IMG/VR virus record: IMGVR_UViG_3300036790_000526 | Span: 1-39,427 of that record | Strand: one strand, 5' to 3' | DNA from: a virus | DNA length: 39,427 bases | In this document: positions 1 to 6,449 of the stretch, piece by piece | Numbering within the stretch: the stretch's first letter is position 1 | Layout of the letters: every line of letters begins with the position of its first letter | Program-made: the position numbers and the translations under genes | Notes under the pieces: model-generated | Told to the model about the DNA's origin: nothing | Database searches by the model: none | The model's input: only the letters and a program-made list of their open reading frames with translations

Positions 1-127
1 CCCTTTCAAACTTTACTTCATAATTCCTATCTGAAAACTCATATAAGAAAGTAGTCATTACAGTTGAAAAACCATCACTAAAGTATTTTAACTTACACAT
101 TATTGAAATTATGTCATCCCTGCTCAT
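1..127. repeat. Terminal direct repeat, left copy
   Basis: These 127 bases are identical to 39301-39427. On the minus strand they hold the first 42 codons of the 63-aa ORF that is complete at 39236-39427. An exact 127-base overlap equals a common maximum assembly k-mer, so it most likely marks a circular molecule (or circularly permuted ends) and not a biological repeat. The ERF gene ends at 127 and shares its TAA with this ORF's ATG (TAATG), so the joint reads naturally. Confidence 0.95.
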
Positions 128-831
128 TATGCTACCGCCATTGCTTTTTCTTGGTCTTTTAGATATTTAATTTTAGCATGTAAAGAAGCCATACACTTCT
201 CGAAGCAAGCTTTAGGAATGTCTTGAATGGATTCAGCATTAAAGGCCTTCTTAATCCAACTACGAAAGGATTTACTGCTTTCCTCGTCAAGAATGTTCAT
301 CAAGGTTGTTAATGCAATTATCTCAGCCTTTCCCATACGTTCAGGTTCTGGTTGTTTTTCTTGTGCAGGAGGTGGTGCATTATTCTCTTTTTGTGCCTGT
401 TTTTCATATTTCCCTCTTCCTGATGCTGTTTCTCCATCATCATCTTCGGCATTTAGACCTAGCATAGAGTTAATTGAATACCTGCGCATATAAGTAAGTG
501 AGGCTCCAATTCCTTGACTATCGGCCTTGGGATTGCATAGAGGTAAGTAAGACTTAATCCACTGTCCAGACTCTGGATGATGTAAAGTGGCTACCAGCAT
601 GTGTTGATTATTTATCATATTAGGATTGTGAAGCATTAACAATCCATGCTTAGCTAATACCGCTTCACTCAACTCTAAGTGAGCTCCTAGTGAAGCGTAT
701 TTTGATTTGTGAAAAGGATTTGCTGCGTCCTTTTTTACACTACTTCCCATTTCAGACTTTGCTTTCATAAGTTGAGTCAAGATAACATCAGATTTTTCGC
801 TGATTTCTGGCAGTAAATTCAAATTTTCCAT
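127..831 (-). CDS. erf: ERF-family single-strand annealing protein
   Basis: 234 aa. ERF proteins anneal complementary single strands in phage recombination and often work with a 5'-3' exonuclease. The family signature is visible: the NPFHKSKYASL stretch at about 38-48, the SQGIGASLTYMRRYS stretch at 105-119, and an acidic DDDG at 130-133. The middle (about 140-165) is rich in K, Q, E and P and looks like a linker, and the C-terminal 65 residues form a helical tail. A good ribosome site (GGAAGGAAAT) precedes the ATG. Its stop overlaps the start of the 63-aa ORF that runs through the contig joint toward the YqaJ exonuclease, so annealase, small protein and exonuclease form one leftward operon. 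Confidence 0.9.
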   Translation of the reverse strand: MENLNLLPEISEKSDVILTQLMKAKSEMGSSVKKDAANPFHKSKYASLGAHLELSEAVLAKHGLLMLHNPNMINNQHMLVATLHHPESGQWIKSYLPLCNPKADSQGIGASLTYMRRYSINSMLGLNAEDDDGETASGRGKYEKQAQKENNAPPPAQEKQPEPERMGKAEIIALTTLMNILDEESSKSFRSWIKKAFNAESIQDIPKACFEKCMASLHAKIKYLKDQEKAMAVA

Positions 832-902
832 AATTTCCTTCCATTAAATTTTTGTTTTGATGATATTGGCGTTTTAAACAGTCTACGGTTTTTTCATGAA
901 AT

Positions 903-920
903 GGGGGAGGCAGCTCCCCC
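903..920 (-). terminator. Strong hairpin between leftward genes
   Basis: A perfect 7-bp stem, GGGGGAG/CTCCCCC, has a 4-base loop. It lies between the 61-aa ORF and erf on the leftward transcript. The downstream T-run on the minus strand is weak (ATTTC), so it may be an attenuator or mRNA-end stabiliser and not a full terminator. Confidence 0.5.
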
Positions 921-929
921 GCTCCTTTT

Positions 930-1115
930 CTACATAAAGTCTCTCCAAGAAAGACCCAAGCAATCCATACACCCCGAACAGCAATGCTCTTCTTCAGGCT
1001 CTTCACTATCACTTTGACAATCATCTTGATCGACATCCTGATAGTCATCTATTTCTATGCCATGCATACTCATTATTTCAGCATGACTCCATTGTGCCCA
1101 ATATGCGGATGTCAT
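930..1115 (-). CDS. Small acidic Cys-containing protein, unknown
   Basis: 61 aa, not recognised. The middle is strongly acidic (D/E run at about 22-43), followed by a cysteine cluster of form CCxxCxxC at about 45-51 that could bind metal. The start lies 2 bases past the stop of the upstream leftward ORF, with a GGGGTG ribosome site. Its position in the leftward early operon supports it; size and composition do not reveal a function. Confidence 0.5.
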   Translation of the reverse strand: MTSAYWAQWSHAEIMSMHGIEIDDYQDVDQDDCQSDSEEPEEEHCCSGCMDCLGLSWRDFM

Positions 1116-1117
1116 AG

Positions 1118-1309
1118 TTACACCCCATAACGATAGCTTATTTCTCTTAAGTCGTTAGCTTGCTTATGAAGCTCCCAACACATGTGCTCTAGTAAATGAG
1201 ATGCATAAGAATTGTAATTCTTTGGGTCATTACAATATTTCTCTAAAGCTTCTGATGTAGCAGCGATATTGGCGATTGCTTTCTCTACTACGTTGGCGTC
1301 GTTACTCAT
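1118..1309 (-). CDS. First gene of the leftward early operon, unknown
   Basis: 63 aa, probably all helical, not recognised. A strong ribosome site (CAGGAGAC) precedes the ATG. It is the first gene behind the leftward promoter at 1368-1396. Its leader shares GAGACTAGATAT with the non-coding stretch near 1934. Likely an early accessory protein; no function is inferred. Confidence 0.65.
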   Translation of the reverse strand: MSNDANVVEKAIANIAATSEALEKYCNDPKNYNSYASHLLEHMCWELHKQANDLREISYRYGV

Positions 1310-1367
1310 ATCTAGTCTCCTGGGTTTCGAGGAAGTTGGCGCTTCCTTTTGTTTTACATAAGTTCAT

Positions 1368-1396
1368 ATTGTTACATAATGTGCAATGTAAGTCAA
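1368..1396 (-). promoter_or_regulatory. Leftward early promoter with embedded operator
   Basis: On the minus strand a -35 TTGACT (1391-1396) and a -10 AACAAT (1368-1373) are separated by exactly 17 bases. The spacer coincides with the palindrome at 1372-1391, so a bound repressor would block the promoter. It reads into the recombination operon. Confidence 0.65.
1372..1391. promoter_or_regulatory. Operator-like palindrome
   Basis: TTACATAATGTGCAATGTAA is an inverted repeat with 6-bp outer arms (TTACAT/ATGTAA) and a TGTGCA centre. A half-site copy, TTACAT, occurs at 1354-1359. It sits between divergent promoters, next to a small HTH regulator, as expected for a phage genetic switch. That the 1512 product binds here is inference. 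Confidence 0.6.
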
Positions 1397-1422
1397 CTCT
1401 TTATCGTTATATCAGAAAAGTA

Positions 1423-1451
1423 TTGTTTTTCCCATCTCTTCTTGATATACT
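1423..1451 (+). promoter_or_regulatory. Probable promoter of the regulator gene
   Basis: A TTGTTT -35 (weak) lies 17 bases from a TATACT -10 (1446-1451), about 60 bases before the GTG start of the HTH regulator. It is divergent from the leftward promoter, and the operator lies between them. Confidence 0.4.
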
Positions 1452-1511
1452 GACCAATGTATCGCAATACCGGATTTTTGTCCATAAAAACAAATAAAAA
1501 AAGAGGATAAG

Positions 1512-1757
1512 GTGAATAAATTCGCAGAATGGATGAAAATAAATGATAAGAAACAGCGCGGTGTAGCAGAGAAGCTCTGCATTAGTACATCCACACTTCA
1601 CGATATACTTCGGAAAGGACAAATGCCAAGCTTGCGCCTCGCTTATGAAATAGAGCAGTACACCAAAGGCGCTATCACTGTCTATGATTGGGTTGATCAA
1701 CCCGAGAAGCAAACCAAGGCTATCAAAAAAACTATAGCTAAAAAGACCAATAAGTGA
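1512..1757 (+). CDS. Cro/CI-like HTH transcriptional regulator
   Basis: 81 aa with a GTG start behind GAGGATAAGG. Residues about 12-45 fit a helix-turn-helix of the Cro/CI class (GVAEKLCISTSTLHDILRKG, then PSLRLAYEIEQYT). The C-terminal tail is Lys-rich. It lacks the peptidase/dimerisation domain of lambda CI, so it is Cro-sized. It probably binds the operator at 1372-1391 and controls the leftward recombination operon and its own gene. A possible small hydrophobic ORF lies antisense to its 3' end. Confidence 0.75.
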   Translation: MNKFAEWMKINDKKQRGVAEKLCISTSTLHDILRKGQMPSLRLAYEIEQYTKGAITVYDWVDQPEKQTKAIKKTIAKKTNK

Positions 1758-1810
1758 AAACCAGGTAAGGTTTTTAACCCTTCCCAGATTTCTTGCCAAA
1801 CTTCCTTCAT
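1697..1810 (-). CDS. Candidate 37-aa membrane peptide, antisense to the regulator
   Basis: The reading frame encodes an amphipathic start (MKEVWQEIWEGLKTLPG) followed by about 18 hydrophobic residues forming one membrane span. A strong ribosome site (GAGGGAG, 6 bases from ATG) precedes it. That site overlaps the 3' arm of a perfect 8-bp hairpin (1820-1845), so the leader could hide it. This resembles type I toxin peptides or a tiny holin, but it overlaps the coding end of the regulator, so it may be chance. Confidence 0.35.
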   Translation of the reverse strand: MKEVWQEIWEGLKTLPGFHLLVFLAIVFLIALVCFSG

Positions 1811-2079
1811 ACATAACTCCCTCAAGGTCTGTAAATCCCTTGAGGTGAAGCTACTTAATAATAAAAGAACTTGCAAATTATTTTTAGTAAATATTATTAG
1901 AAATGGTGCAGATAACGCCAATTACCTGCACCGCGAGACTAGATATCAACAAAACGCCAACTTACCAGGAGGTAGTGGAACTCTTTTTTCGTGAAAGCTC
2001 ACATATTCGAGGGGAGCGGACATTTATGCGGATTATCGTATGTTCTCCTCAATAAAAAAACAATAATTATTAGAGGATT
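1758..2079. other. Non-coding spacer with several hairpins
   Basis: No convincing gene. It holds a hairpin CCTCAAGG/CCTTGAGG (1820-1845), a second GGTGCAG/CTGCACC (1905-1932), two AACGCCAA copies (1914-1921 and 1953-1960), the word GAGACTAGATAT also found in the leader of the 1118-1309 gene, and a possible short frame from GTG 1975 or ATG 2027 to the TAA ending near 2055. It separates the regulator from the replication genes and may be their leader or a regulatory RNA. Confidence 0.5.
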
Positions 2080-2355
2080 ATGCCGGATTATAATGAATTC
2101 CCCCCAGTAAAATACTTTACAAGAGTATTAAAAACTTGTCCCAAGTCAGCATTTTTATACATACAACTTTGGAAAAATAAAAATAGACATATGCATCTTG
2201 CACCCGCAAAAAATGCGGTTCGCAAAGAGTATCTCATCTCACCTACTATGTTTCGGAATCTACTTGCTCCCTTGATGTTTCTGAATCTGATCCACTTCAT
2301 CGAAAGTGAAGAACAATTTCAGATTGACATCATAGGGTCGCAAACAGATGACTAA
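2080..2355 (+). CDS. Small winged-helix-like protein upstream of the initiator
   Basis: 91 aa. The helical middle (CPKSAFLYIQLWKNK, then VRKEYLISPTMFRNLLAPL and a short strand-like end) has the pattern of a winged-helix DNA-binding domain, but I do not recognise a family with certainty. AGAGGA precedes the ATG. It is the first gene of the rightward replication block, so a role in replication or its control is a reasonable inference. Confidence 0.6.
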   Translation: MPDYNEFPPVKYFTRVLKTCPKSAFLYIQLWKNKNRHMHLAPAKNAVRKEYLISPTMFRNLLAPLMFLNLIHFIESEEQFQIDIIGSQTDD

Positions 2356-2536
2356 TATAAAACTTTATTGCAGTACATGTCACGAATGTGATACTTTCAG
2401 AAATGAAAAAGCCCCGATTGGTAGTCGAGGCTTATTCCGCGGGTCATGGAGACGCGCCGATAGAGAAACGGTTTATGCCTCTATCCTAACATTCCATGTA
2501 AAAGCACGCAATACTTTTATGGAATGGTATGTCTGA
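2348..2536 (+). CDS. Doubtful 62-aa ORF through a structured region
   Basis: The frame starts inside the end of the 2080 gene, contains CxxCxxC near its start and overlaps the initiator start. Most of it lies on DNA that folds into consecutive hairpins (2409-2526), which explains the bases better than coding does. Kept as a low-confidence gene because the spacing fits an overlapping operon. Confidence 0.25.
   Translation: MTNIKLYCSTCHECDTFRNEKAPIGSRGLFRGSWRRADRETVYASILTFHVKARNTFMEWYV
2409..2526 (+). promoter_or_regulatory. Array of stem-loops before the initiator gene
   Basis: Three clear stems follow one another: AAGCC-C-CGA/TCG-A-GGCTT (2409-2433, one mismatch); GATAGAG/CTCTATC (2459-2485); and CATTCCA with TAAAAG against CTTTTA with TGGAATG (2490-2526, 13 pairs and a 2-base bulge). 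A weak CGCG/CGCG pairing (2438-2456) lies between the first two. The last stem ends 2 bases before the initiator ATG and covers its ribosome site. It could be a translational control RNA, an attenuator or part of an origin. Confidence 0.55.
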
Positions 2537-3338
2537 AAAATTTCTACAGCTAAATATTGAAAACGAATTACATCATCCAGGTGACTGGCTAGCTATCAAC
2601 CATCCAAATGCTTTCATTTTATTGTATTTTATTGCGCGAAGAGCTCGTCGAGTTACAGGTTTAATCGATGGTCTTGAAATCGGAATGGCTCAAATTGGAG
2701 ATTGGGAAAAGATTGGTTTAAGTCGCCAAAATTATCGAACAGCTTTGAAGGTTTTAACAGCTAACAAATTCATTAAAATCATAGAAACAAACCGAACTCG
2801 CAAAAAAGCAACCACTGGCTTAACCACTGAAGGTACACTTGTAAGAATCTTAGATACAAGGATTTGGGATATAAATCCTAAATCACCTAACCACCGATCC
2901 AACCACTGCCTAACCACTGACCAACCACTGCCTAACCACGAAGAAGAAAGTAAAGAAGATATATCTAAAGATATATCTAAAGAAGAATTGTCTCAGTCTG
3001 CTGCGCAGCTTCGCTCAAAAGATAATTTGTCATTCGATTTCGAAAAATGGGAGTTCATCGGAATTTCCGAAAAGGACATTTCGGACTGGAAAATCATGTA
3101 TACCCACATCGACCTTCAAATCGAAACCACTAAAGCTATCCAATGGCTGAAAAATAACCCTACAAGAAACCGCAAGAAACTATGGAGAAAGTTCCTAACA
3201 GGATGGTATGGACGATCTAACGACTCAATCGAAAACAAAAAAGCTTACCGATCTGCTGCCGGAAGCGCTTCAACAGATAAGCGAACAAAGAACATGGACG
3301 GAACCCCAATCAAGAGCCGAGCCGAGGAATTGTTCTAA
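2529..3338 (+). CDS. Replication initiator-like protein with origin iterons in its gene
   Basis: 269 aa. The N-terminal 110 residues look like a winged-helix domain of phage initiators (DWEKIGLSRQNYRTALKVL, then FIKIIETNRTRKKATTGL). A hydrophilic linker follows (about 120-160, rich in S, K and E), then a helical C-terminal region ending in basic residues. This N-DNA-binding, linker, C-loader-contact plan matches lambda O-type initiators. The gene sits just before a DnaC-like loader, with which it should work. The linker DNA carries tandem AACCAC repeats. The ribosome site is weak and lies under a hairpin. Confidence 0.7.
   Translation: MSEKFLQLNIENELHHPGDWLAINHPNAFILLYFIARRARRVTGLIDGLEIGMAQIGDWEKIGLSRQNYRTALKVLTANKFIKIIETNRTRKKATTGLTTEGTLVRILDTRIWDINPKSPNHRSNHCLTTDQPLPNHEEESKEDISKDISKEELSQSAAQLRSKDNLSFDFEKWEFIGISEKDISDWKIMYTHIDLQIETTKAIQWLKNNPTRNRKKLWRKFLTGWYGRSNDSIENKKAYRSAAGSASTDKRTKNMDGTPIKSRAEELF
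2810..2939. repeat. AACCAC iterons, probable replication origin
   Basis: Seven copies of AACCAC (five read AACCAC followed by T or TG) begin at 2810, 2822, 2889, 2901, 2912, 2923 and 2934. Steps of 11-12 bases equal about one helical turn and are mostly not multiples of three, so the protein does not repeat: the DNA is what is conserved. Iterons inside an initiator gene resemble the lambda origin inside gene O. Confidence 0.65.
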
Positions 3339-3858
3339 AATGCCTAAAATAAGTGAATTAGATCAAAAGACTCCCGAGCAAATGGAAAAAATCATGCAGT
3401 TTTCTCGGAATCCTAAAGGTTTTTTACTGCTCGCTGGAGCCAATGGAACAGGAAAGAGTTTTGTCGCTGAGGCTATTTATGAAATACATTCTACATTCAA
3501 ACTGCCTTGTTATGACCTGGATGAAGCTTTTTTCATCAACCAAGCTGATTTAAATGAACGATGGTTGCATGCGAAACACGAGAACAGCTCACTTGAACTC
3601 TTATCAAGATTAAAAAATACAAAGCTTCTAGTTTTGGATGATTTAGGTACAAAAACCCCTTCAGATACATTTGGAGACTTTTTATATGCTATAATTGACT
3701 ATCGTTGGAACCAAAGGAGTACACTAGGAACCATAATCACAACAAATATGACAGGAAAAATTACCCGTGAACGATTTGGAGATGCTATTCTAAGTAGAAT
3801 TGCTTCAGGAATCCAAATTCGTTTTGATGGAGAGGATCGCAGAATTATTGATTTTTAG
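3208..3858 (+). CDS. DnaC/IstB-like AAA+ helicase loader
   Basis: 216 aa from ATG 3208, or 172 aa from ATG 3340. An AAA+ core is clear: Walker A GANGTGKS (about 77-84), Walker B LLVLDDLG (140-147), a sensor TIITTN and an SRIASG arginine-finger region near the end. DnaC-type loaders place the replicative helicase at the origin; none is encoded here, so it should recruit the host enzyme. The longer start overlaps the initiator by 131 bases and has AGGA before it; the shorter one follows the initiator stop with GAGGAA 10 bases upstream. The start is not settled. Confidence 0.85.
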   Translation: MDDLTTQSKTKKLTDLLPEALQQISEQRTWTEPQSRAEPRNCSKMPKISELDQKTPEQMEKIMQFSRNPKGFLLLAGANGTGKSFVAEAIYEIHSTFKLPCYDLDEAFFINQADLNERWLHAKHENSSLELLSRLKNTKLLVLDDLGTKTPSDTFGDFLYAIIDYRWNQRSTLGTIITTNMTGKITRERFGDAILSRIASGIQIRFDGEDRRIIDF

Positions 3859-3907
3859 TTGAATAAAGTAAATTTTATCGCTTAGAAATAAAAAACAGGA
3901 GAAAACT

Positions 3908-4222
3908 ATGAGCGCATTTGATTTTGTATATCACGAAAGTTACCCAGAAGACGAATACATCGCAGAATCTGTGACTTTGTGCTTCGAGAATAAGTTTAGA
4001 GTGACATATGTTCGAAAAAAAGCAAAGAATGGCGGCATGTTTTGGGCAGAGATAAGCGCCGCTGTTACGAAGAATGGTGAAAAGAAATATTTGAAATCTT
4101 TTTCTCAAGATAGCCAATTCTTGGCCGAAGATATAAAAGCTTTTCTGGAAGGTCGTCAATGGGGTAATCAGGGAGGTAGTGTTGCGCAAAAAAGGAAAAG
4201 CGAAGATGACTTGCCGTTTTGA
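3908..4222 (+). CDS. SSB-like single-stranded DNA-binding protein
   Basis: 104 aa. The body alternates strands with aromatic and basic residues, compatible with a small OB-like fold, and the protein ends in EDDLPF, very close to the DDDIPF tip by which bacterial SSB recruits repair and replication partners. It lies between a helicase loader and a RusA resolvase. A good AGGAG precedes the ATG. The sequence is otherwise divergent from classical SSB, so the call rests on the tail and context. Confidence 0.55.
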   Translation: MSAFDFVYHESYPEDEYIAESVTLCFENKFRVTYVRKKAKNGGMFWAEISAAVTKNGEKKYLKSFSQDSQFLAEDIKAFLEGRQWGNQGGSVAQKRKSEDDLPF

Positions 4223-4727
4223 TTCCATAATCCATAATCAGGATGGCTCTATTTCGATCAGAAAGGCCACTAGAATCGTCGATCGGGGAGCGGGTAAGGC
4301 AAAGACACCAACTAAGCGTAAAAAACGCCCAGTGGCCAAGATAACCATGAAATCGGAGTTTAGTGATGAAAGGGTAATAATTGATCTTCCGATTCAGACG
4401 GTGAGCGAAGCAAATTGTTTTGAACCTTGGCAAGTGAAACATGGAAGGCACAAAGCCCAACAGCGAGTTGTTGCTTTAGGGCTAAATCCTTTGAGGAATA
4501 AAATAAAATTGCCATGCAGGATTATGCTTACGAGATTTGCACCTGATGAGCTAGATACATTTGACAATCTGCCCATGAGCTTCAAATACATTGTGGATGC
4601 GGTATGCGCTATCATCACAGGTGAATACCGCGCTGGAAAAGCGGATAGCGACAAGCGGATAAGTATTGCTTGCGGTCAGGTGAAAAGCAATGAGTATGGA
4701 GTCAGGATTGAAGTGACATGGGACTAG
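4206..4727 (+). CDS. rusA: RusA-like Holliday junction resolvase
   Basis: 173 aa. RusA dimers cut four-way junctions. The C-terminal half has the family core: DTFDNLPMSFKYIVDAV (about 117-133) with acidic residues D117, D120 and D131 and the lysine K127, then a DSDKRI segment (148-152). The N-terminal 60 residues are basic and poorly conserved in appearance, longer than in E. coli RusA (120 aa). ATG 4206 was preferred over TTG 4179 because AAAGGA lies a suitable distance upstream. It overlaps the SSB-like gene by 17 bases, suggesting coupled translation. Confidence 0.8.
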   Translation: MTCRFDSIIHNQDGSISIRKATRIVDRGAGKAKTPTKRKKRPVAKITMKSEFSDERVIIDLPIQTVSEANCFEPWQVKHGRHKAQQRVVALGLNPLRNKIKLPCRIMLTRFAPDELDTFDNLPMSFKYIVDAVCAIITGEYRAGKADSDKRISIACGQVKSNEYGVRIEVTWD

Positions 4728-4923
4728 ATTGACCTGTGCAAATATATCTTTCGAGGATTTGCATGCGATCATTCAGATCGATGTATTTTCGTTTCAATTC
4801 GCCATGACTTGCAAACATGCTTTTACGCACTTTGTCATTGCTTTCTTTGAAATCTTTCACATCTTCGCGAAGGCAATCAACTTCTGTCTTTTGTTCAGTA
4901 AAAAAGTCTAATTGGCATACCAT
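4702..4923 (-). CDS. Leftward single-gene island, coiled-coil protein
   Basis: 73 aa, not recognised. Heptad-like helices (about 10-60) rich in K, E, D and L suggest a coiled coil. ATG 4923 was chosen because GAGGGG stands 9 bases upstream and a near-consensus promoter lies at 4951-4979. It runs against the replication operon and overlaps the 3' end of rusA by 26 bases. An independently expressed accessory gene (moron) is likely; function is unknown. Confidence 0.65.
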   Translation of the reverse strand: MVCQLDFFTEQKTEVDCLREDVKDFKESNDKVRKSMFASHGELKRKYIDLNDRMQILERYICTGQSSPMSLQS

Positions 4924-4950
4924 AAGAAAAAACCCCTCTTTTTTGCAGAG

Positions 4951-4979
4951 ATTATATTTCCTCTTGCATTTATTTGCAA
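4951..4979 (-). promoter_or_regulatory. Sigma70 promoter of the leftward island
   Basis: On the minus strand TTGCAA (4974-4979) and a perfect TATAAT (4951-4956) are separated by 17 bases. It stands 28 bases before the start codon of the 73-aa gene. Confidence 0.7.
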
Positions 4980-5027
4980 TATCAAGATATTTATTCACAA
5001 AAGCGAGTCAAACAGGAGACTAGAATA

Positions 5028-5267
5028 ATGTTAACGCCAGTTGCCAAAAGAATCTTAATTCAACCAGTAGAAGTCAAACACGGCACTCTACTTCTCACGA
5101 ATCAAAAGCCATCTCAATTCAAAGTGATTGCTATCGGTGATGAGGTTACAAAAGTAAAGCCAGATAATATTATCTATCTCGAAAAGCATTACGGCGTAGA
5201 GATTGAGCATGAATCGGTAAAGTACTTTGTAATCGATGAATCTTCCATATTAGCAAAGCTTGACTAA
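5028..5267 (+). CDS. GroES-like co-chaperonin (Cpn10)
   Basis: 79 aa. Cpn10 caps the GroEL folding chamber; phage versions such as T4 gp31 help fold the coat protein. Visible features are the N-terminal VAKRILIQPVE strand, a short mobile loop with GTLLLTN (matching the GGIVL contact of GroES), the FKVIAIGDEV turn, IIYLEKHYGVEIE and the terminal ESSILAKL matching GroES DILA. It is shorter than GroES (97 aa), mainly by a shorter mobile loop and lost roof hairpin. AGGAG precedes the ATG. No GroEL is present, so it would act with the host one. Confidence 0.75.
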   Translation: MLTPVAKRILIQPVEVKHGTLLLTNQKPSQFKVIAIGDEVTKVKPDNIIYLEKHYGVEIEHESVKYFVIDESSILAKLD

Positions 5268-5296
5268 ATACTTTTTTATTACTTACGTTCAATTTT

Positions 5297-5482
5297 ATGA
5301 GTGAACTTACCGTAATATTAAAAGATTCCGATCGTACCTATAGGCAGAAGTTTCTGATCTATGAGAAATTTACATTGTATCAAGATGATCCTGTGATACT
5401 GATGTGCATTGATGAAGCCAAGAAAAACTTTGAAGGGGAGCCGGAATTTGTCCAGATAAAAATTCATTTGGAGATTCAATAG
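5297..5482 (+). CDS. Small protein before the terminase genes, unknown
   Basis: 61 aa, beta-rich and acidic, not recognised. No clear ribosome site is seen. Its stop directly abuts the ATG of the next gene, supporting translation. It could be a small packaging accessory factor, which is a guess from position only. Confidence 0.55.
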   Translation: MSELTVILKDSDRTYRQKFLIYEKFTLYQDDPVILMCIDEAKKNFEGEPEFVQIKIHLEIQ

Positions 5483-5911
5483 ATGGCCAGACCAAGAGTA
5501 TTTTCTTTTTCAGAAGACAAGATGATTGAGTTGGGCCAGGAAATGGTTGAATATGTTAAAAAAAACAAGAAAACCATCTTACACTTATGTGAGTGGTATA
5601 CAATTGAAAAAGGATTCACCTACAATGAGTGGAAGAACTTCATTGCTAAAGCTGAATTCTTTCCCTATTATGAGCAAGCACTTAAAATTGTAGGACTAAA
5701 GTATGTCGATAAAAACTCCAATGTTAGGGATGGCATCTCCCAAAGATGGCAAAGGGTCTACTTCGGTGACCTCAAAGAACAAGAAGACACAGACGCCGAC
5801 AATAACGAGCTTCGCAAAGCTTCCGCCCTTAAAGGGGAGGCTAGAGCCATTGAGCAAGCCAAGCAAGAAGTTTTAGAAGAAGTCAACAGAAGCAAAAGGA
5901 TTCCGAAATGA
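5483..5911 (+). CDS. terS: Putative small terminase subunit
   Basis: 142 aa. The plan suits a small terminase: a basic start, a helical DNA-binding-like part (about 20-75, with the pattern TILHLCEWYTIEKGFTYNEW) and a long charged C-terminal helix (about 100-142). Small terminases recognise the packaging site and form a ring that feeds the large subunit. It lies three genes before the large subunit. I do not see a diagnostic motif, so the call depends on context and size. Confidence 0.6.
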   Translation: MARPRVFSFSEDKMIELGQEMVEYVKKNKKTILHLCEWYTIEKGFTYNEWKNFIAKAEFFPYYEQALKIVGLKYVDKNSNVRDGISQRWQRVYFGDLKEQEDTDADNNELRKASALKGEARAIEQAKQEVLEEVNRSKRIPK

Positions 5912-6228
5912 CAACATTTAAAAATGAAATGCCTGGTGATATGGTAACTCTTGAAATGCGCATAAAAGAAGATGTAAGACATGTTTTGAGAGCAATGTTT
6001 ATTTCTTCTGATGATAAAAAGAAGATGCTTGAAGATGCACTCGAATCGGCTATTAGTTCTGGAAACATTTTGAATGTTGTTGAAAAACATGCACATCAGG
6101 CTATCAATGAAGCTGTTCAAGAATATTTTAGTTATGGTGAAGGCGGAAAAGCTTTAAGAAAGGCTATTAATGAAGTTCTTTCTGAAATTATTCCACAGAT
6201 TTTAAATAAGGACTATGACAATGGCTAA
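5908..6228 (+). CDS. Helical protein in the packaging operon, unknown
   Basis: 106 aa, predicted mostly helical, with no family recognised. It overlaps the putative small terminase by an ATGA-type junction (4 bases) and the next gene by 8 bases, so all three should be co-translated. Confidence 0.6.
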   Translation: MTTFKNEMPGDMVTLEMRIKEDVRHVLRAMFISSDDKKKMLEDALESAISSGNILNVVEKHAHQAINEAVQEYFSYGEGGKALRKAINEVLSEIIPQILNKDYDNG

Positions 6229-6403
6229 AGAGAAATGGATTCAAGGAGCTATCAAGCATCCAGGTGCATTGAGAGAAACTCTCGGTGTGAAGAAAGGTGA
6301 GAAGATTCCAGCAGCGAAACTTAAGAAAGCTGAGCATAGTAAGAATCCAAAAACTGCTAAGAGAGCACGTCTTGCTGAAACTCTCAAGAAGATGCATAAA
6401 TAA
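6221..6403 (+). CDS. Small basic phage protein
   Basis: 60 aa, strongly basic, with the pattern KWIQGAIKHPGAL near the start and KKGEKIP in the middle. Small proteins of this pattern occur in many phage structural regions; the role is unknown and nucleic-acid binding is plausible from charge. ATG 6221 is preferred over 6215 because AAGGA is then 8 bases away. Confidence 0.65.
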   Translation: MAKEKWIQGAIKHPGALRETLGVKKGEKIPAAKLKKAEHSKNPKTAKRARLAETLKKMHK

Positions 6404-6449
6404 TCTATATAAAGTATAAACAATTTGATCGGTTACGGGGTGACTCGTC

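Noticed and set aside
1407-1814. 135-aa leftward ORF opposite the regulator
   Set aside because: It is the shadow of a real regulator gene, hydrophobic by antisense composition, and has no convincing ribosome site apart from the short candidate kept separately.
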